A program made the translations under genes and the position numbers. Of a stretch of 64,000 nt of DNA, positions 7,435-15,548 are shown in pieces (position 1 is the stretch's first letter; each line of letters begins with the position of its first letter). The notes below the pieces were generated by a model. It was not told the origin of the DNA, made no database searches, and worked only from the letters and a program-made list of their open reading frames with translations. This DNA comes from UBA5793 sp040255465 (GTDB taxonomy: Bacteria > Planctomycetota > Phycisphaerae > Phycisphaerales > UBA5793), in contig JBDZVA010000008.1 in assembly GCA_040255465.1 (NCBI GenBank), positions 1 through 64,000 of the forward strand, read 5' to 3'.

Positions 7435-9309
7435 ATGGCGAGCCAACTCTCCTTCAAGGTTCTGGCAATTGTGATGGCCGCGGCCGGGGCGGTCGTTGCT
7501 CCAACGGGCTGCTCCGACGACAAGCCGCCGCCAAAGCTGACCAAGCCCGAGTTGACGGCTAATCCGCTGCCTTCCTACCTGCGCGGCACGGTCGTGTATG
7601 AGGCCGAGTTGCGGGGTTATGGACACTCGCTGGTGCAGGGTTTCGGCATCGTTGTCGGGCTGGACGGAACGGGTTCTTCCGACACGCCGCTGCCCGTTCG
7701 GGCGTATCTGGAGCGGGAGGGCTCCAAGCTGCTGCCCGACCCCAAGATTGACAGCGAGCGGCGGCTGACGATGACGGCCCTGCTACAGGATCACAATACC
7801 GCCGCGGTGCTCGTCCAGGCGGTGGTGCCTCCGGGAGCGGTCAAGGGCACCCGGTTTGACATCATCGTCTCTGCGGTGCCAGGATCAAGCACATCGAGCC
7901 TCGAGGGCGGCCGGCTGTGGACCACCGACCTGAGCAGCGGCTTCACCGGCGCCATCCAAGGCGTCAAGCCGATTGCCCAGGCGCACGGAGACCTGTTTAT
8001 CAATCCGTTTGCCTCCGACAACCGCGACGCCCTCGACGAGAGCCTCGAATGGGGGCTGCCCGATCCGATGGCTGATGCTCCGGGCACGCCGGGTGCGGGG
8101 GTGCAGGTGGATCGTCGCGTGGCGCGGATTCTCAACGGCGGCGTCCTGACCGAGGACATGCCGCTGGTGCTCCAACTGCGAACGCCGAACTACGGCCGGG
8201 CCCGCGCGATCATTGATGCGATCAATTCGCGCTTCCCGCAGGAGCCATCGCAGACGCGGCCCACGGCGGATTCCGTTCCGGGGCGATCCGACGAGCAGAT
8301 TGTCGTCACAGTCCCTCCGAGCCGGCACGCCGATTCGGACGTCTTCGTCGAGACGATGCTGCACACCCAGATTTTCCAGGGCGGCATCGAGCCTCGCTCT
8401 CTCCAGCTGGCGCGCTGGGTGGAGCAGAACCCCGTGGATGCGGTGCAGGTGACGTGGTGCTGGGTGGCGCTTGGCGAACTGTCAATTAACGGCTTCTCGC
8501 AGCTCTACACGTGCCCGGATGTCATCCCTCGGCTCGCGGCGCTGAATGCCGGTGCGAGGCTGGGCGACCCGCGCGTGGTGCCGCACCTCGTGGAACTGGC
8601 GATGGACAAGGACAGCGCGCTGCGCATTGATGCGATCGCGCGCCTGGGCGACATGCCCGGCTCGCCGCGCATCAACATGGCGCTGCGTGAATTGCTCAAT
8701 GATGACCAGTTTGACGTGCGGGTGGCGGCGTTCAACGGTCTGCTCAAGCAGCGCGATTCGATCGTGAAGCGGATGACGCTCGATCCGATGCAGGAATTCG
8801 ACGTGTACCGCGTTCCCTCCGACAAACCAATGGTGTACGCCACGCTGCAGAAGCAGCCGCAGATCGTCGTCTTCGGGTCGGAGGCGGGGTTCAATGATCG
8901 CGTCCTGGTGCGGGCGCTGTCGGACCGTCTGCAACTGGTGCGATACGGCGCGGACGAACCGCTGCGCGTGCGGTATCGACCGAAGGGCTCGCTGGAGGCG
9001 GTGGAGTATGAACCGCCGGCGGACATGATCGGCTTCATCACGTTCCTCGGCGCCCGGCCGTCGCAGTACAGCCTCGATGCGGCGCTGGGCCTGACGTACG
9101 GTGAGACGGTGCGCGTGCTGTACGAGGCGGAGATTCAGCAGGGGCTGAAGGTTCGGTTTGTGCCCGAGCGAAACACGTTGATGGAAGCGGTGGTCGACAG
9201 CATCCGGAACACGGCGCCCGAAGAGCGCCCGGAATCGACACGCGATCCCTCGTTGCGCGAGCCGCAGATCGATGCGCCGCCCGTCGAGTCGATCATCCGC
9301 GATCGTTGA
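7435..9309 (+). CDS. FlgI-like lipoprotein with HEAT-like repeats
   Basis: A 624-residue predicted lipoprotein: hydrophobic signal with a lipobox at APTGC. The N-terminal half has the pattern of the flagellar P-ring protein FlgI (LVQGFGIVVGLDGTGSSD; GTRFDIIVSAVPGSSTS; GGRLWTTDL). The middle part (about residues 360-440) shows HEAT-like helical repeats, such as LGDPRVVPHLVELAMDKDSA and a second one ending VRVAAFNGLLK. The C-terminal 190 residues are not recognised. No flagellar gene is nearby, and true FlgI is about 370 residues with a Sec signal and no lipobox, so a non-flagellar envelope role is more likely. The ATG at 7435 is chosen because the signal peptide starts there. QueG overlaps or abuts its 3' end. 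Confidence 0.75.
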   Translation: MASQLSFKVLAIVMAAAGAVVAPTGCSDDKPPPKLTKPELTANPLPSYLRGTVVYEAELRGYGHSLVQGFGIVVGLDGTGSSDTPLPVRAYLEREGSKLLPDPKIDSERRLTMTALLQDHNTAAVLVQAVVPPGAVKGTRFDIIVSAVPGSSTSSLEGGRLWTTDLSSGFTGAIQGVKPIAQAHGDLFINPFASDNRDALDESLEWGLPDPMADAPGTPGAGVQVDRRVARILNGGVLTEDMPLVLQLRTPNYGRARAIIDAINSRFPQEPSQTRPTADSVPGRSDEQIVVTVPPSRHADSDVFVETMLHTQIFQGGIEPRSLQLARWVEQNPVDAVQVTWCWVALGELSINGFSQLYTCPDVIPRLAALNAGARLGDPRVVPHLVELAMDKDSALRIDAIARLGDMPGSPRINMALRELLNDDQFDVRVAAFNGLLKQRDSIVKRMTLDPMQEFDVYRVPSDKPMVYATLQKQPQIVVFGSEAGFNDRVLVRALSDRLQLVRYGADEPLRVRYRPKGSLEAVEYEPPADMIGFITFLGARPSQYSLDAALGLTYGETVRVLYEAEIQQGLKVRFVPERNTLMEAVVDSIRNTAPEERPESTRDPSLREPQIDAPPVESIIRDR

Positions 9310-9314
9310 TCGTG

Positions 9315-10412
9315 ATGGATACTCCCTTTGCGCCCGGTGACGGCGCCCATGCGGCACGACGCGTGCTGGATCTGTGCGCCGAGCTGGAGTTCGCGCTCAG
9401 CGGCGTGGCGCCGGCGGCGCCAGTCGAGCATCATCGTGAATTGATCGAGTGGCTCGATGCCGGTGGGCACGGCGAAATGACCTACCTCGAGGAGCATCTC
9501 GCGCAGCGCATCGATCCACGCAAGAAGCTTGCTGGCGCGCGATCAGTGATCTGTGTCGCCGATCGCTACGCCTCACCGCCCGGCGAGAAGTCGGCCCCGG
9601 TGGCGCGGACGGGTCAAGTCGCCCGCTATGCGCGCGGGGACGACTACCACCGTGTGATGAAAGATCGGCTGCACGTGCTGTGCGATACCCTGGCCGGCGA
9701 GTTTCCCGGTCATCGGTTCGTGGCGTGCGTGGATACGGCCCCCGTGCTCGAACGCGAGCACGCGCAGCGCGCGGGGATCGGCTACGTGGGCAAGAACACC
9801 ATGTTGATCGAGCCGGGGGTGGGCAGTTACCTGTTGCTCGGCGAAGTGCTGACGACACTGCTGCTCGAAGTGGCTGAGCGGCGGCATGGCGACCACTGCG
9901 GCACATGCACGCGATGCATTGACGACTGCCCGACTGACGCGATCACGCCGTGGTCGGTCGATGCGACGCGGTGCATCAGTTACCACACCATCGAGTTGCG
10001 CGGCCCGATCGACGAGCAGTTTCACGAGGCGATCGGCGACTGGATATTCGGTTGTGACATCTGCCAGGAGGTGTGCCCGCACAACGGGCCGACGCCGCGC
10101 ACCGAGTCGGCGCCGAGCCACCGGGCGTACGCGGCCCGTAATTCAGGGTTTGACCTGCTCGAGGTTCTGAACTGGGGCGAGGAAGATCGGATCGCTGCTT
10201 TTACGCGCTCGGCGATGAAGCGGGCGAAGCTGTGGATGATGAAGCGAAATGCCCTAATTGCGGCGGGAAACTGGCTGGTGAAGCATCGCGACGCGGCTTT
10301 GCTCAATAGAATTGCAGACCTCGCGGACGATCCGGGCGAGCACGAAGTCGTGAGAGCGACGGCCCGGGACGTGTTGCGGCGAATCGAGACTCTCTCTCGG
10401 AAGGACCTTTGA
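9315..10412 (+). CDS. queG: epoxyqueuosine reductase QueG
   Basis: QueG reduces epoxyqueuosine to queuosine in tRNA anticodons, using cobalamin and two [4Fe-4S] clusters. The 365-residue product has the N-terminal cobalamin-type domain (GEMTYLEEHLAQRIDPRKKL; VARYARGDDYH; VDTAPVLEREHAQRAGIGYVG, each a family signature) and the two cluster motifs CGTCTRCIDDCP and CDICQEVCP. The C-terminal HEAT-like tail is present. In-frame TTG (9306), GTG (9312) and ATG (9315) are possible starts; ATG 9315 is used. It begins six bases after the stop of the FlgI-like gene, so the two are likely co-transcribed. Confidence 0.93.
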   Translation: MDTPFAPGDGAHAARRVLDLCAELEFALSGVAPAAPVEHHRELIEWLDAGGHGEMTYLEEHLAQRIDPRKKLAGARSVICVADRYASPPGEKSAPVARTGQVARYARGDDYHRVMKDRLHVLCDTLAGEFPGHRFVACVDTAPVLEREHAQRAGIGYVGKNTMLIEPGVGSYLLLGEVLTTLLLEVAERRHGDHCGTCTRCIDDCPTDAITPWSVDATRCISYHTIELRGPIDEQFHEAIGDWIFGCDICQEVCPHNGPTPRTESAPSHRAYAARNSGFDLLEVLNWGEEDRIAAFTRSAMKRAKLWMMKRNALIAAGNWLVKHRDAALLNRIADLADDPGEHEVVRATARDVLRRIETLSRKDL

Positions 10413-11002
10413 TGATGCGAGTGTTTTCCGTCTGCATTGTGCTGTTGCTTGCGGCGGCGTTGACGCTGGTCGCCTGTCAGTTCACGAACGGCGAGCCATC
10501 TGCCGAAGCGACGTCGGGAATGCACCAGGTGCAGGCCGCCACCCTCGGCGCGCAGCCCATGACGCTGGCGGACAAGAACGTGTACCTCGGTGCTCAACCG
10601 ACTCGGGCCGACTTCGCGGCTGCGGCGCGCTATCCGGGCATTCGTACCGTCCTGGATCTGCGGCGTGAGAGCGAGAATCGCGGCTTTGACGAAGCCCGGC
10701 AACTCAATGAACTCGATGTGGAGTATCAGAACGTGCCCTGCGGCGGTCCGGAGCAACTCACGGATGAAGTGCTCGACAGGTCGCTGCACGTGATCGAGAC
10801 CGGGCAGCGACCACTGCTGGTGCATTGCGCATCGGGTAATCGCGTCGGGGCCGTGTGGATGGCGTGGCGCATGCTTAAGAACGGGTATAGCGAGGAGCGG
10901 GCTCTGGCCGAGGCGAGGGAAGTTGGGTTGCGCAATGACGGGTTTATCCCCGTTGTGCTCGACTACGTCCAGCGACATCGGCCCGAAGCACCTGAGCGAT
11001 AG
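10412..11002 (+). CDS. lipoprotein with a dual-specificity-phosphatase-like domain
   Basis: A 196-residue predicted lipoprotein (lipobox LVAC at about residues 18-22). The mature part has a CX5R active site, HCASGNRVG, preceded by a general-acid-region-like stretch (YQNVPCGGPEQLTDEV), and matches the DUF442/beta-lactamase-hydrolase-like branch of the protein tyrosine phosphatase fold (LGAQPTRADFAAAARYPGIRTVLDLR by pattern). It is anchored outside the cytoplasmic membrane, so its substrate is probably extracytoplasmic and is unknown. ATG overlaps the QueG stop (TTTGATGATG), giving translational coupling. Confidence 0.8.
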   Translation: MMRVFSVCIVLLLAAALTLVACQFTNGEPSAEATSGMHQVQAATLGAQPMTLADKNVYLGAQPTRADFAAAARYPGIRTVLDLRRESENRGFDEARQLNELDVEYQNVPCGGPEQLTDEVLDRSLHVIETGQRPLLVHCASGNRVGAVWMAWRMLKNGYSEERALAEAREVGLRNDGFIPVVLDYVQRHRPEAPER

Positions 11003-11041
11003 ACGAGCCGACTGGCCCGCGCTGGCGGGCGCCGGCGGTCC

Positions 11042-11070
11042 TTTTCAGGGCGAATGATCGCGCCTATCTT
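11042..11070 (+). promoter_or_regulatory. candidate sigma-70 promoter for thiD
   Basis: TTTTCA at 11042-11047 and TATCTT at 11065-11070 with a 17-base spacer; each box has four of six consensus positions. It lies 65 bases before the GTG of thiD. No THI-box (TPP riboswitch) sequence is visible between them. Confidence 0.35.
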
Positions 11071-11135
11071 GCCGGTCTGTATTGATGCGCGGCGGCAGCG
11101 CCGCTGCATGTCCCCGATCCAGGAGAGAATGCACC

Positions 11136-11984
11136 GTGGCCGAAGAACGCACGACACCGGGAATGAAGGCGGCCCTTTCCATCGCAGGCAGCGACAGCAG
11201 CGGCGGCGCCGGCTTGCAGGCCCATCTCAAGACCTGGGCCGCGATGAACGTATTCGGCTGTTCGGTCGTGACGGCCATCACCGCCCAGAGCACGCGCGGC
11301 GTGCAGCGCATCGAGAACGTTGCGGCGGATCTGGTCGAAGCGCAGATCGAAGCCGTGGTGGGGGACATCAACTGCCAGTCGACCGTGACGGGAATGATCG
11401 GCACGAGTGCGATCGCGGACGTCGTCGCCAAGGCGGTCAAGCGGCACCAACTTCAGCCGCTCGTCGTGGACCCGGTGATGGTGAGCAAGGCGGGCGCGAA
11501 ACTGGTGGATGACGAAGTCGCGCGGGCGGTGGCGGAAAAGCTGTTCAAGTTTGCCGCCATCGTGACGCCCAATCGCGTCGAGGCGGCCCGACTGCTGGGC
11601 GGTCAGAACTGCAACACGATTGCCGAGGGCATGGCGGCGGCCAAGCAGATCGCCAAGAAGTTCGGCTGCCACGCTGCGATCGTGACGGGATTTGAGCGAC
11701 CCGGCCCGGCGCCGGACAGCCCGCCCGAGTCTGTCGATGCTTTCTGGACCGGCGAAGAGACGATCGAACTCGTGAGTGAAAAGCGGCAGGGCGGCAACAC
11801 GCACGGGGCCGGATGCACCTTTGCCGCGGCCATTGCGGGTGGATTGACGCAGGGCAAGCCGCTCAATGACGCCGTCGAACAGGCCAAGAACATTGTCAGC
11901 GAGGCGATTCGCCAGAACATCAACATTGGCCAGGGCAATGGACCGGTCAATCATCTGGCGTGGCTGACGGTCAAGAAGAAGTAG
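11136..11984 (+). CDS. thiD: hydroxymethylpyrimidine (phospho)kinase
   Basis: A 282-residue ribokinase-fold kinase that phosphorylates HMP and HMP-phosphate in thiamine synthesis. Family marks are SIAGSDSSGGAGLQAHLKTW near the N-terminus, VVDPVMVSKAGAKL in the middle, and the anion-hole motif GNTHGAGCTFAAAIA at the C-terminus. The usual QAD after GGAG is QAH here. The start is the GTG at 11136, eight bases after AGGAGAG; an upstream in-frame ATG has no such site. No other thiamine gene is nearby. A pyridoxal-kinase role is the main alternative, since the two activities share this fold. Confidence 0.85.
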   Translation: MAEERTTPGMKAALSIAGSDSSGGAGLQAHLKTWAAMNVFGCSVVTAITAQSTRGVQRIENVAADLVEAQIEAVVGDINCQSTVTGMIGTSAIADVVAKAVKRHQLQPLVVDPVMVSKAGAKLVDDEVARAVAEKLFKFAAIVTPNRVEAARLLGGQNCNTIAEGMAAAKQIAKKFGCHAAIVTGFERPGPAPDSPPESVDAFWTGEETIELVSEKRQGGNTHGAGCTFAAAIAGGLTQGKPLNDAVEQAKNIVSEAIRQNINIGQGNGPVNHLAWLTVKKK

Positions 11985-12034
11985 CACGACACGGATCGAG
12001 GCCGACTGTCGGCAACGGCAAGGCTCACAAATCG

Positions 12035-13054
12035 ATGCGCCGATGGATTGCCACCGCCCTGGGATGGCTGTGGATCGTGGTGCTTGCGCTGGTGGCGTTC
12101 AGCCGGTTCTTTGGCTCGCTGGCCTGGCCCGTCGATCTACTGGGCAATGTGAGTTATTTCGTTGCCCTTCCGGCCCTGCTTACTCTCGCAGTGACGCTGC
12201 TCCAACGTCGCAAGTTTGCGTCGGCGGCCGTGTTCATCATCGCGCTCGTCGCGGCGTGGCCCGTGCGATCGATGTTGCTGCCTCATGGGAGCGGCGCGGT
12301 GGTGGCGTCGCCGGGTCGGCACGTCGTGCGGGTGCTCGAAGCCAATGTACACGGCAGTCAGCGAGGGCTCGACGGGCTGATCGCGCTGATCGACAAGGTG
12401 CAGCCTGATGTGGTGATCGCCATCGAGGTGCCTCCGGGGCTGGAGGGATACCTCTCGGAGAACGACACCGTCAAGGCGCATCTGCCCTTTGCGATCGGGC
12501 CCGAGCGGGGCATGCTCTGGCGCGACATGATGCTCAGCCGCTATCCGATGCACCGGCTGCACTTCGACGGTGATGCGCAGCGCTATACGCACGTGTTCGC
12601 GTATCGCCGGTCATGCTTTGTCGATGCGCCGGAGGGGCGGTACCTGGTCTCGGCGATGCACCCGCCCAGCCCGCGCGAGGCCGAGTCGTGGCAGCGGGGC
12701 AATGAGTGGACGTCGTTGCTGGCTGAGTTGTGCACGAGGCATCTGCTCGCAACGGGCGTGCCCGTGATTCTGGCAGGGGATTTCAACAGCACACCCAGCG
12801 GCTATCGGCACCGGATCATGCTCACCGAGAGCGGGCTGCGGCCGTCGGATGATCTGGGCGGCTTGATGGGCACCTGGCCGAGCGACTGGCCGGGGCCGTT
12901 GCGGCTGACAATCGACCGCGTCTGGGTGTCGCCGGATGTGCAATTCGTGTCGCGCGAGGTGTTGGGTGATATTGGGTCAGACCACCGGCCAATCCTCGTG
13001 ACGCTTTCGGTTCCGTCCAAGCCGGTCGGCGAAGTGGGCGAAGATGGCCGATAG
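12035..13054 (+). CDS. membrane-anchored endonuclease/exonuclease/phosphatase protein
   Basis: A 339-residue protein with two to three N-terminal transmembrane helices (residues about 3-85) followed by an EEP-superfamily domain. The catalytic signatures are VLEANVHGSQ (with Asn), IAIEVP (metal Glu), LAGDFNSTPSG (D-x-N) and IGSDHRPILVT (S-D-H). Such proteins are metal-dependent phosphoesterases or nucleases; the domain probably faces the outside of the membrane, as in YafD/VanY-like EEP proteins, but the substrate is unknown. ATG 12035 is taken because the membrane helix starts right after it. The gap to thiD is 50 bases. Confidence 0.82.
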   Translation: MRRWIATALGWLWIVVLALVAFSRFFGSLAWPVDLLGNVSYFVALPALLTLAVTLLQRRKFASAAVFIIALVAAWPVRSMLLPHGSGAVVASPGRHVVRVLEANVHGSQRGLDGLIALIDKVQPDVVIAIEVPPGLEGYLSENDTVKAHLPFAIGPERGMLWRDMMLSRYPMHRLHFDGDAQRYTHVFAYRRSCFVDAPEGRYLVSAMHPPSPREAESWQRGNEWTSLLAELCTRHLLATGVPVILAGDFNSTPSGYRHRIMLTESGLRPSDDLGGLMGTWPSDWPGPLRLTIDRVWVSPDVQFVSREVLGDIGSDHRPILVTLSVPSKPVGEVGEDGR

Positions 13055-13066
13055 AGACTGGTAACC

Positions 13067-14233
13067 ATGCGGATTCTGCACGTCTGCACTTCGATCGATC
13101 CGAGTACCGGTGGTCCGGCCAACGTACTGGCCCGCGTGGCGCGCGTGCAGGCGGAGAAGTGCGGGCACGTGGTGCATGTCGTCACGGCAGATGAACCGGC
13201 CGCGGTGCAATCGCTGCAGGGTCATCTCGGCGGTGCGGCGCTGGAGGCAGCGGGGCCGATGCGCGGACCGTTTGTCAAGGGGAAGCATGCTGCGGAGCGA
13301 ATTGAGGCGCGGTTGGCGGCTGGAGTCGACGTCGTGCATATTCATGGCTTGTGGCAGCATGCGCCGCACCACGCTGCAGCGGCGGCGCACAAGGCGGGAG
13401 TACCCTACATCATTCGGCCGTGTGGCATGCTCGATCCGTGGTCGCTCAACCAGGGGCGGTTGAAGAAGAAGATGTTCCTGCTGATCAGAGGCAAGCGCGA
13501 TTTGAATCGTGCCGCGGCGCTGCACTACACGACGGAGACGGAACGGCAACTTGTGGCGCCGATGCACCTCAAGCCGCGCTCGGTTGTGATTCCCAACGGA
13601 TTGGACTGGGAGGAGTTTGAAACGCTGCCGCGGCACGGCGCGTTTCGCGCTGCGCATGGGATTGGCGACCGCTCGCTGGTGGTGTTCCTCAGTCGCGTGC
13701 ATCACAAGAAGGGTCTGGACCTGTTGCTGCCGGCGTTTGCCAAGGTCGCCGACGCGACGGCAACGCTGGCGATCGTCGGGCCGGGCGAGGCAGCGTATGT
13801 CGAGAAGTTGCGTGGCCAGGCGGAGACCCTGGGTATTGGAGAACGCGTGCTCTTCACCGGAATGATTTCCGGCCGCGCGCGGCTGGACGCACTGGGCGAT
13901 GCAGACCTGTTCTGCCTGCCCAGCTACCAGGAGAACTTCGGGGTGTCGGTTATTGAAGCCCTGGGGGTCGGCACGCCGGTGCTGATCTCCGACCAGGTGA
14001 ACATCCACCAGGAAGTGGCAGCCGCCGGAGTGGGGGAAGTCGTGCCCTGCCACGTTGAGCCGCTGGCGCTGCGGCTCAATGCGATGCTCAGCGATCGAGC
14101 GCGGCTGGCGGAGATGGGCTTGCAGGCGCGGCGGTGGGTGGAGCAGACGTTCCGCTGGGATGCGATTGCTGGACAGATTGATGCGATGTACGGACAAGTG
14201 TGTGCCCGAACGACGGTGATAGCCTCGCCTTGA
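13067..14233 (+). CDS. GT4-type glycosyltransferase
   Basis: A 388-residue GT-B glycosyltransferase. The N-terminal domain has the family opening MRILHVCTSIDPSTGGPA and VDVVHIHGLWQHAP; the C-terminal sugar-nucleotide domain has FLSRVHHKKGLDLLLPAF and the E-x7-E motif ENFGVSVIEALG, with GTPVLIS after it. It transfers an activated sugar to a growing glycan in the cytoplasm. It starts 12 bases after the EEP gene and precedes a sulfotransferase, which suits a role in an exopolysaccharide. Donor and acceptor cannot be read from sequence. Confidence 0.9.
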   Translation: MRILHVCTSIDPSTGGPANVLARVARVQAEKCGHVVHVVTADEPAAVQSLQGHLGGAALEAAGPMRGPFVKGKHAAERIEARLAAGVDVVHIHGLWQHAPHHAAAAAHKAGVPYIIRPCGMLDPWSLNQGRLKKKMFLLIRGKRDLNRAAALHYTTETERQLVAPMHLKPRSVVIPNGLDWEEFETLPRHGAFRAAHGIGDRSLVVFLSRVHHKKGLDLLLPAFAKVADATATLAIVGPGEAAYVEKLRGQAETLGIGERVLFTGMISGRARLDALGDADLFCLPSYQENFGVSVIEALGVGTPVLISDQVNIHQEVAAAGVGEVVPCHVEPLALRLNAMLSDRARLAEMGLQARRWVEQTFRWDAIAGQIDAMYGQVCARTTVIASP

Positions 14234-14263
14234 TGTGCTTGGCGCGCTAAGAGAATCCACCCG

Positions 14264-15088
14264 ATGGCCTTTATTCGCGAACAACTCCAGCGCTTTGCCA
14301 ACAAGAGTACCAAGTTCATTGGGATGCACTGGGGCGAGAGGTTTCCATTCTGGTATGTCTGCGAGTACCCGAAAGCTGGGGGTACGTGGCTGAGCAGGAT
14401 GGTGTCGGATTATCTCGATATTCCCATGCCGCAGTACTCGGTGATGCCGATGGGCTGTCAGTGCGTGATTCACAACCACTGGATGTACAGTGCGAAACTG
14501 CGGCGTTGCTTCTACCTGTATCGTGACGGGCGCGATGTGATGGTGTCGTTTTACTTTTATCGGATGCGCAATATGCAGCAGAACGCCGAGACCCCCTTCA
14601 ATCGGCGCATGCGACGACGCTACGACGCGGCGTTTGGCGCGGGGTTTGATCCCGACGACATCCGCAGGCATCTTCCGGCGTTTATCGATCTTGAGATGCG
14701 CAAGCCCATGAACGCACGGATCAACTGGCCGACGCACATCAGGCAGTGGTGTACGCCGCGGGACAAGCACGTCGCGTATCTTTCGTACGAGGAACTGCTC
14801 TCGACGCCCGTAGAAACGTTGGCGCGGTGCCTGGGGCAGTTCGTTGATGAACCGATTGATCTCGATCGACTGCGGGCCACGGTCGATCGCTACTCGTTCA
14901 GTCGAATGGCAGGGCGGAAGCGCGGCGAAGAGGATCGAAGCTCGTTCCTGCGCAAAGGCGTGGCGGGTGACTGGACAAGTCACTTCACGCGCGAAGCCGC
15001 ACAGGTCTTCGAAAAGTACGCCGGGCAGACGCTGATCGATCTTGGCTATGAGCGGGATCGCGCTTGGGTGGACTCGTGCGCGGGTTGA
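14264..15088 (+). CDS. sulfotransferase (PAPS-dependent family)
   Basis: A 274-residue cytosolic sulfotransferase-type protein. PAPS-binding motifs are clear: YPKAGGTWLSRM (5'-phosphosulfate loop), YRDGRDVMVSFYF (3'-phosphate strand) and the C-terminal RKGVAGDWTSHF, the classic Sult1 closing motif. It should transfer sulfate from PAPS to a hydroxyl or amino group, here most likely on a polysaccharide made by the neighbouring glycosyltransferase. It is the first of three sulfotransferases in the region and ends seven bases before the stop of a convergent gene. Confidence 0.88.
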   Translation: MAFIREQLQRFANKSTKFIGMHWGERFPFWYVCEYPKAGGTWLSRMVSDYLDIPMPQYSVMPMGCQCVIHNHWMYSAKLRRCFYLYRDGRDVMVSFYFYRMRNMQQNAETPFNRRMRRRYDAAFGAGFDPDDIRRHLPAFIDLEMRKPMNARINWPTHIRQWCTPRDKHVAYLSYEELLSTPVETLARCLGQFVDEPIDLDRLRATVDRYSFSRMAGRKRGEEDRSSFLRKGVAGDWTSHFTREAAQVFEKYAGQTLIDLGYERDRAWVDSCAG

Positions 15089-15094
15089 TCGACG

Positions 15095-15535
15095 CTACAC
15101 GCGCGGCAGATGATCGGATATCTCGCACAGCGCCTGGTAGTAGTCTTCGATCTCAAGGCCGAGTAGTGTCGCTCCGAAGAGTTCGGCCTCGTCGCTGGTG
15201 GCGATCTCGCCGTAGTTGATGCTGACGATGTGATAGGCGATCACGAGCGGCCAGAGATCAGTTTCACTCTCGAGAGCCGGATGCACGAACAGGCAATAGC
15301 CGTCGCTGGGGCGATCGCCGAGGGGCTGAGCGTGCGCGAACTCGCCGGGCATGAGCGCGGAGGCGTCGAAGCGGACGCCGCACGGGTAGCGCGTGACCTG
15401 CCGGTCATCGAGCATGCGCATGATCGCCTCGCCGTCGATGTACAAGCCGTACCTGATTCGGGCCTGCGCCGCTCGTTCGACGATGTGATCACGCAGTGCG
15501 GTGCGTCCGTCTTCTTCGGTGAGTTTCCGTCCCAT
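15095..15535 (-). CDS. small protein of unknown function at the end of the HAO-type operon
   Basis: A 146-residue soluble protein, rich in acidic residues, with no signal peptide, heme motif or membrane helix. I do not recognise a domain. The N-terminal half is helical and basic (REDGRTALRDHI-like), and the C-terminal half is acidic with several Tyr. It begins 13 bases after the stop of the octaheme cytochrome gene and is therefore probably the last gene of that operon, where an assembly or regulatory role would fit, but this is inference from position only. Confidence 0.65.
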   Translation of the reverse strand: MGRKLTEEDGRTALRDHIVERAAQARIRYGLYIDGEAIMRMLDDRQVTRYPCGVRFDASALMPGEFAHAQPLGDRPSDGYCLFVHPALESETDLWPLVIAYHIVSINYGEIATSDEAELFGATLLGLEIEDYYQALCEISDHLPRV

Positions 15536-15548
15536 GCCTCGAGTCCGG

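Noticed and set aside
11015..11030. Hairpin GCCCGC/GCGGGC after the phosphatase gene as a terminator
   Set aside because: Only six pairs and no adjacent T-run; the nearest T's are some 12 bases away.
11003..11135. TPP riboswitch upstream of thiD
   Set aside because: None of the conserved THI-box strings is present; the leader is also too short after the promoter candidate.
12977..14983. 668-codon minus-strand open frame
   Set aside because: Antisense to the EEP, glycosyltransferase and sulfotransferase genes, all of which have clear catalytic motifs on the + strand.
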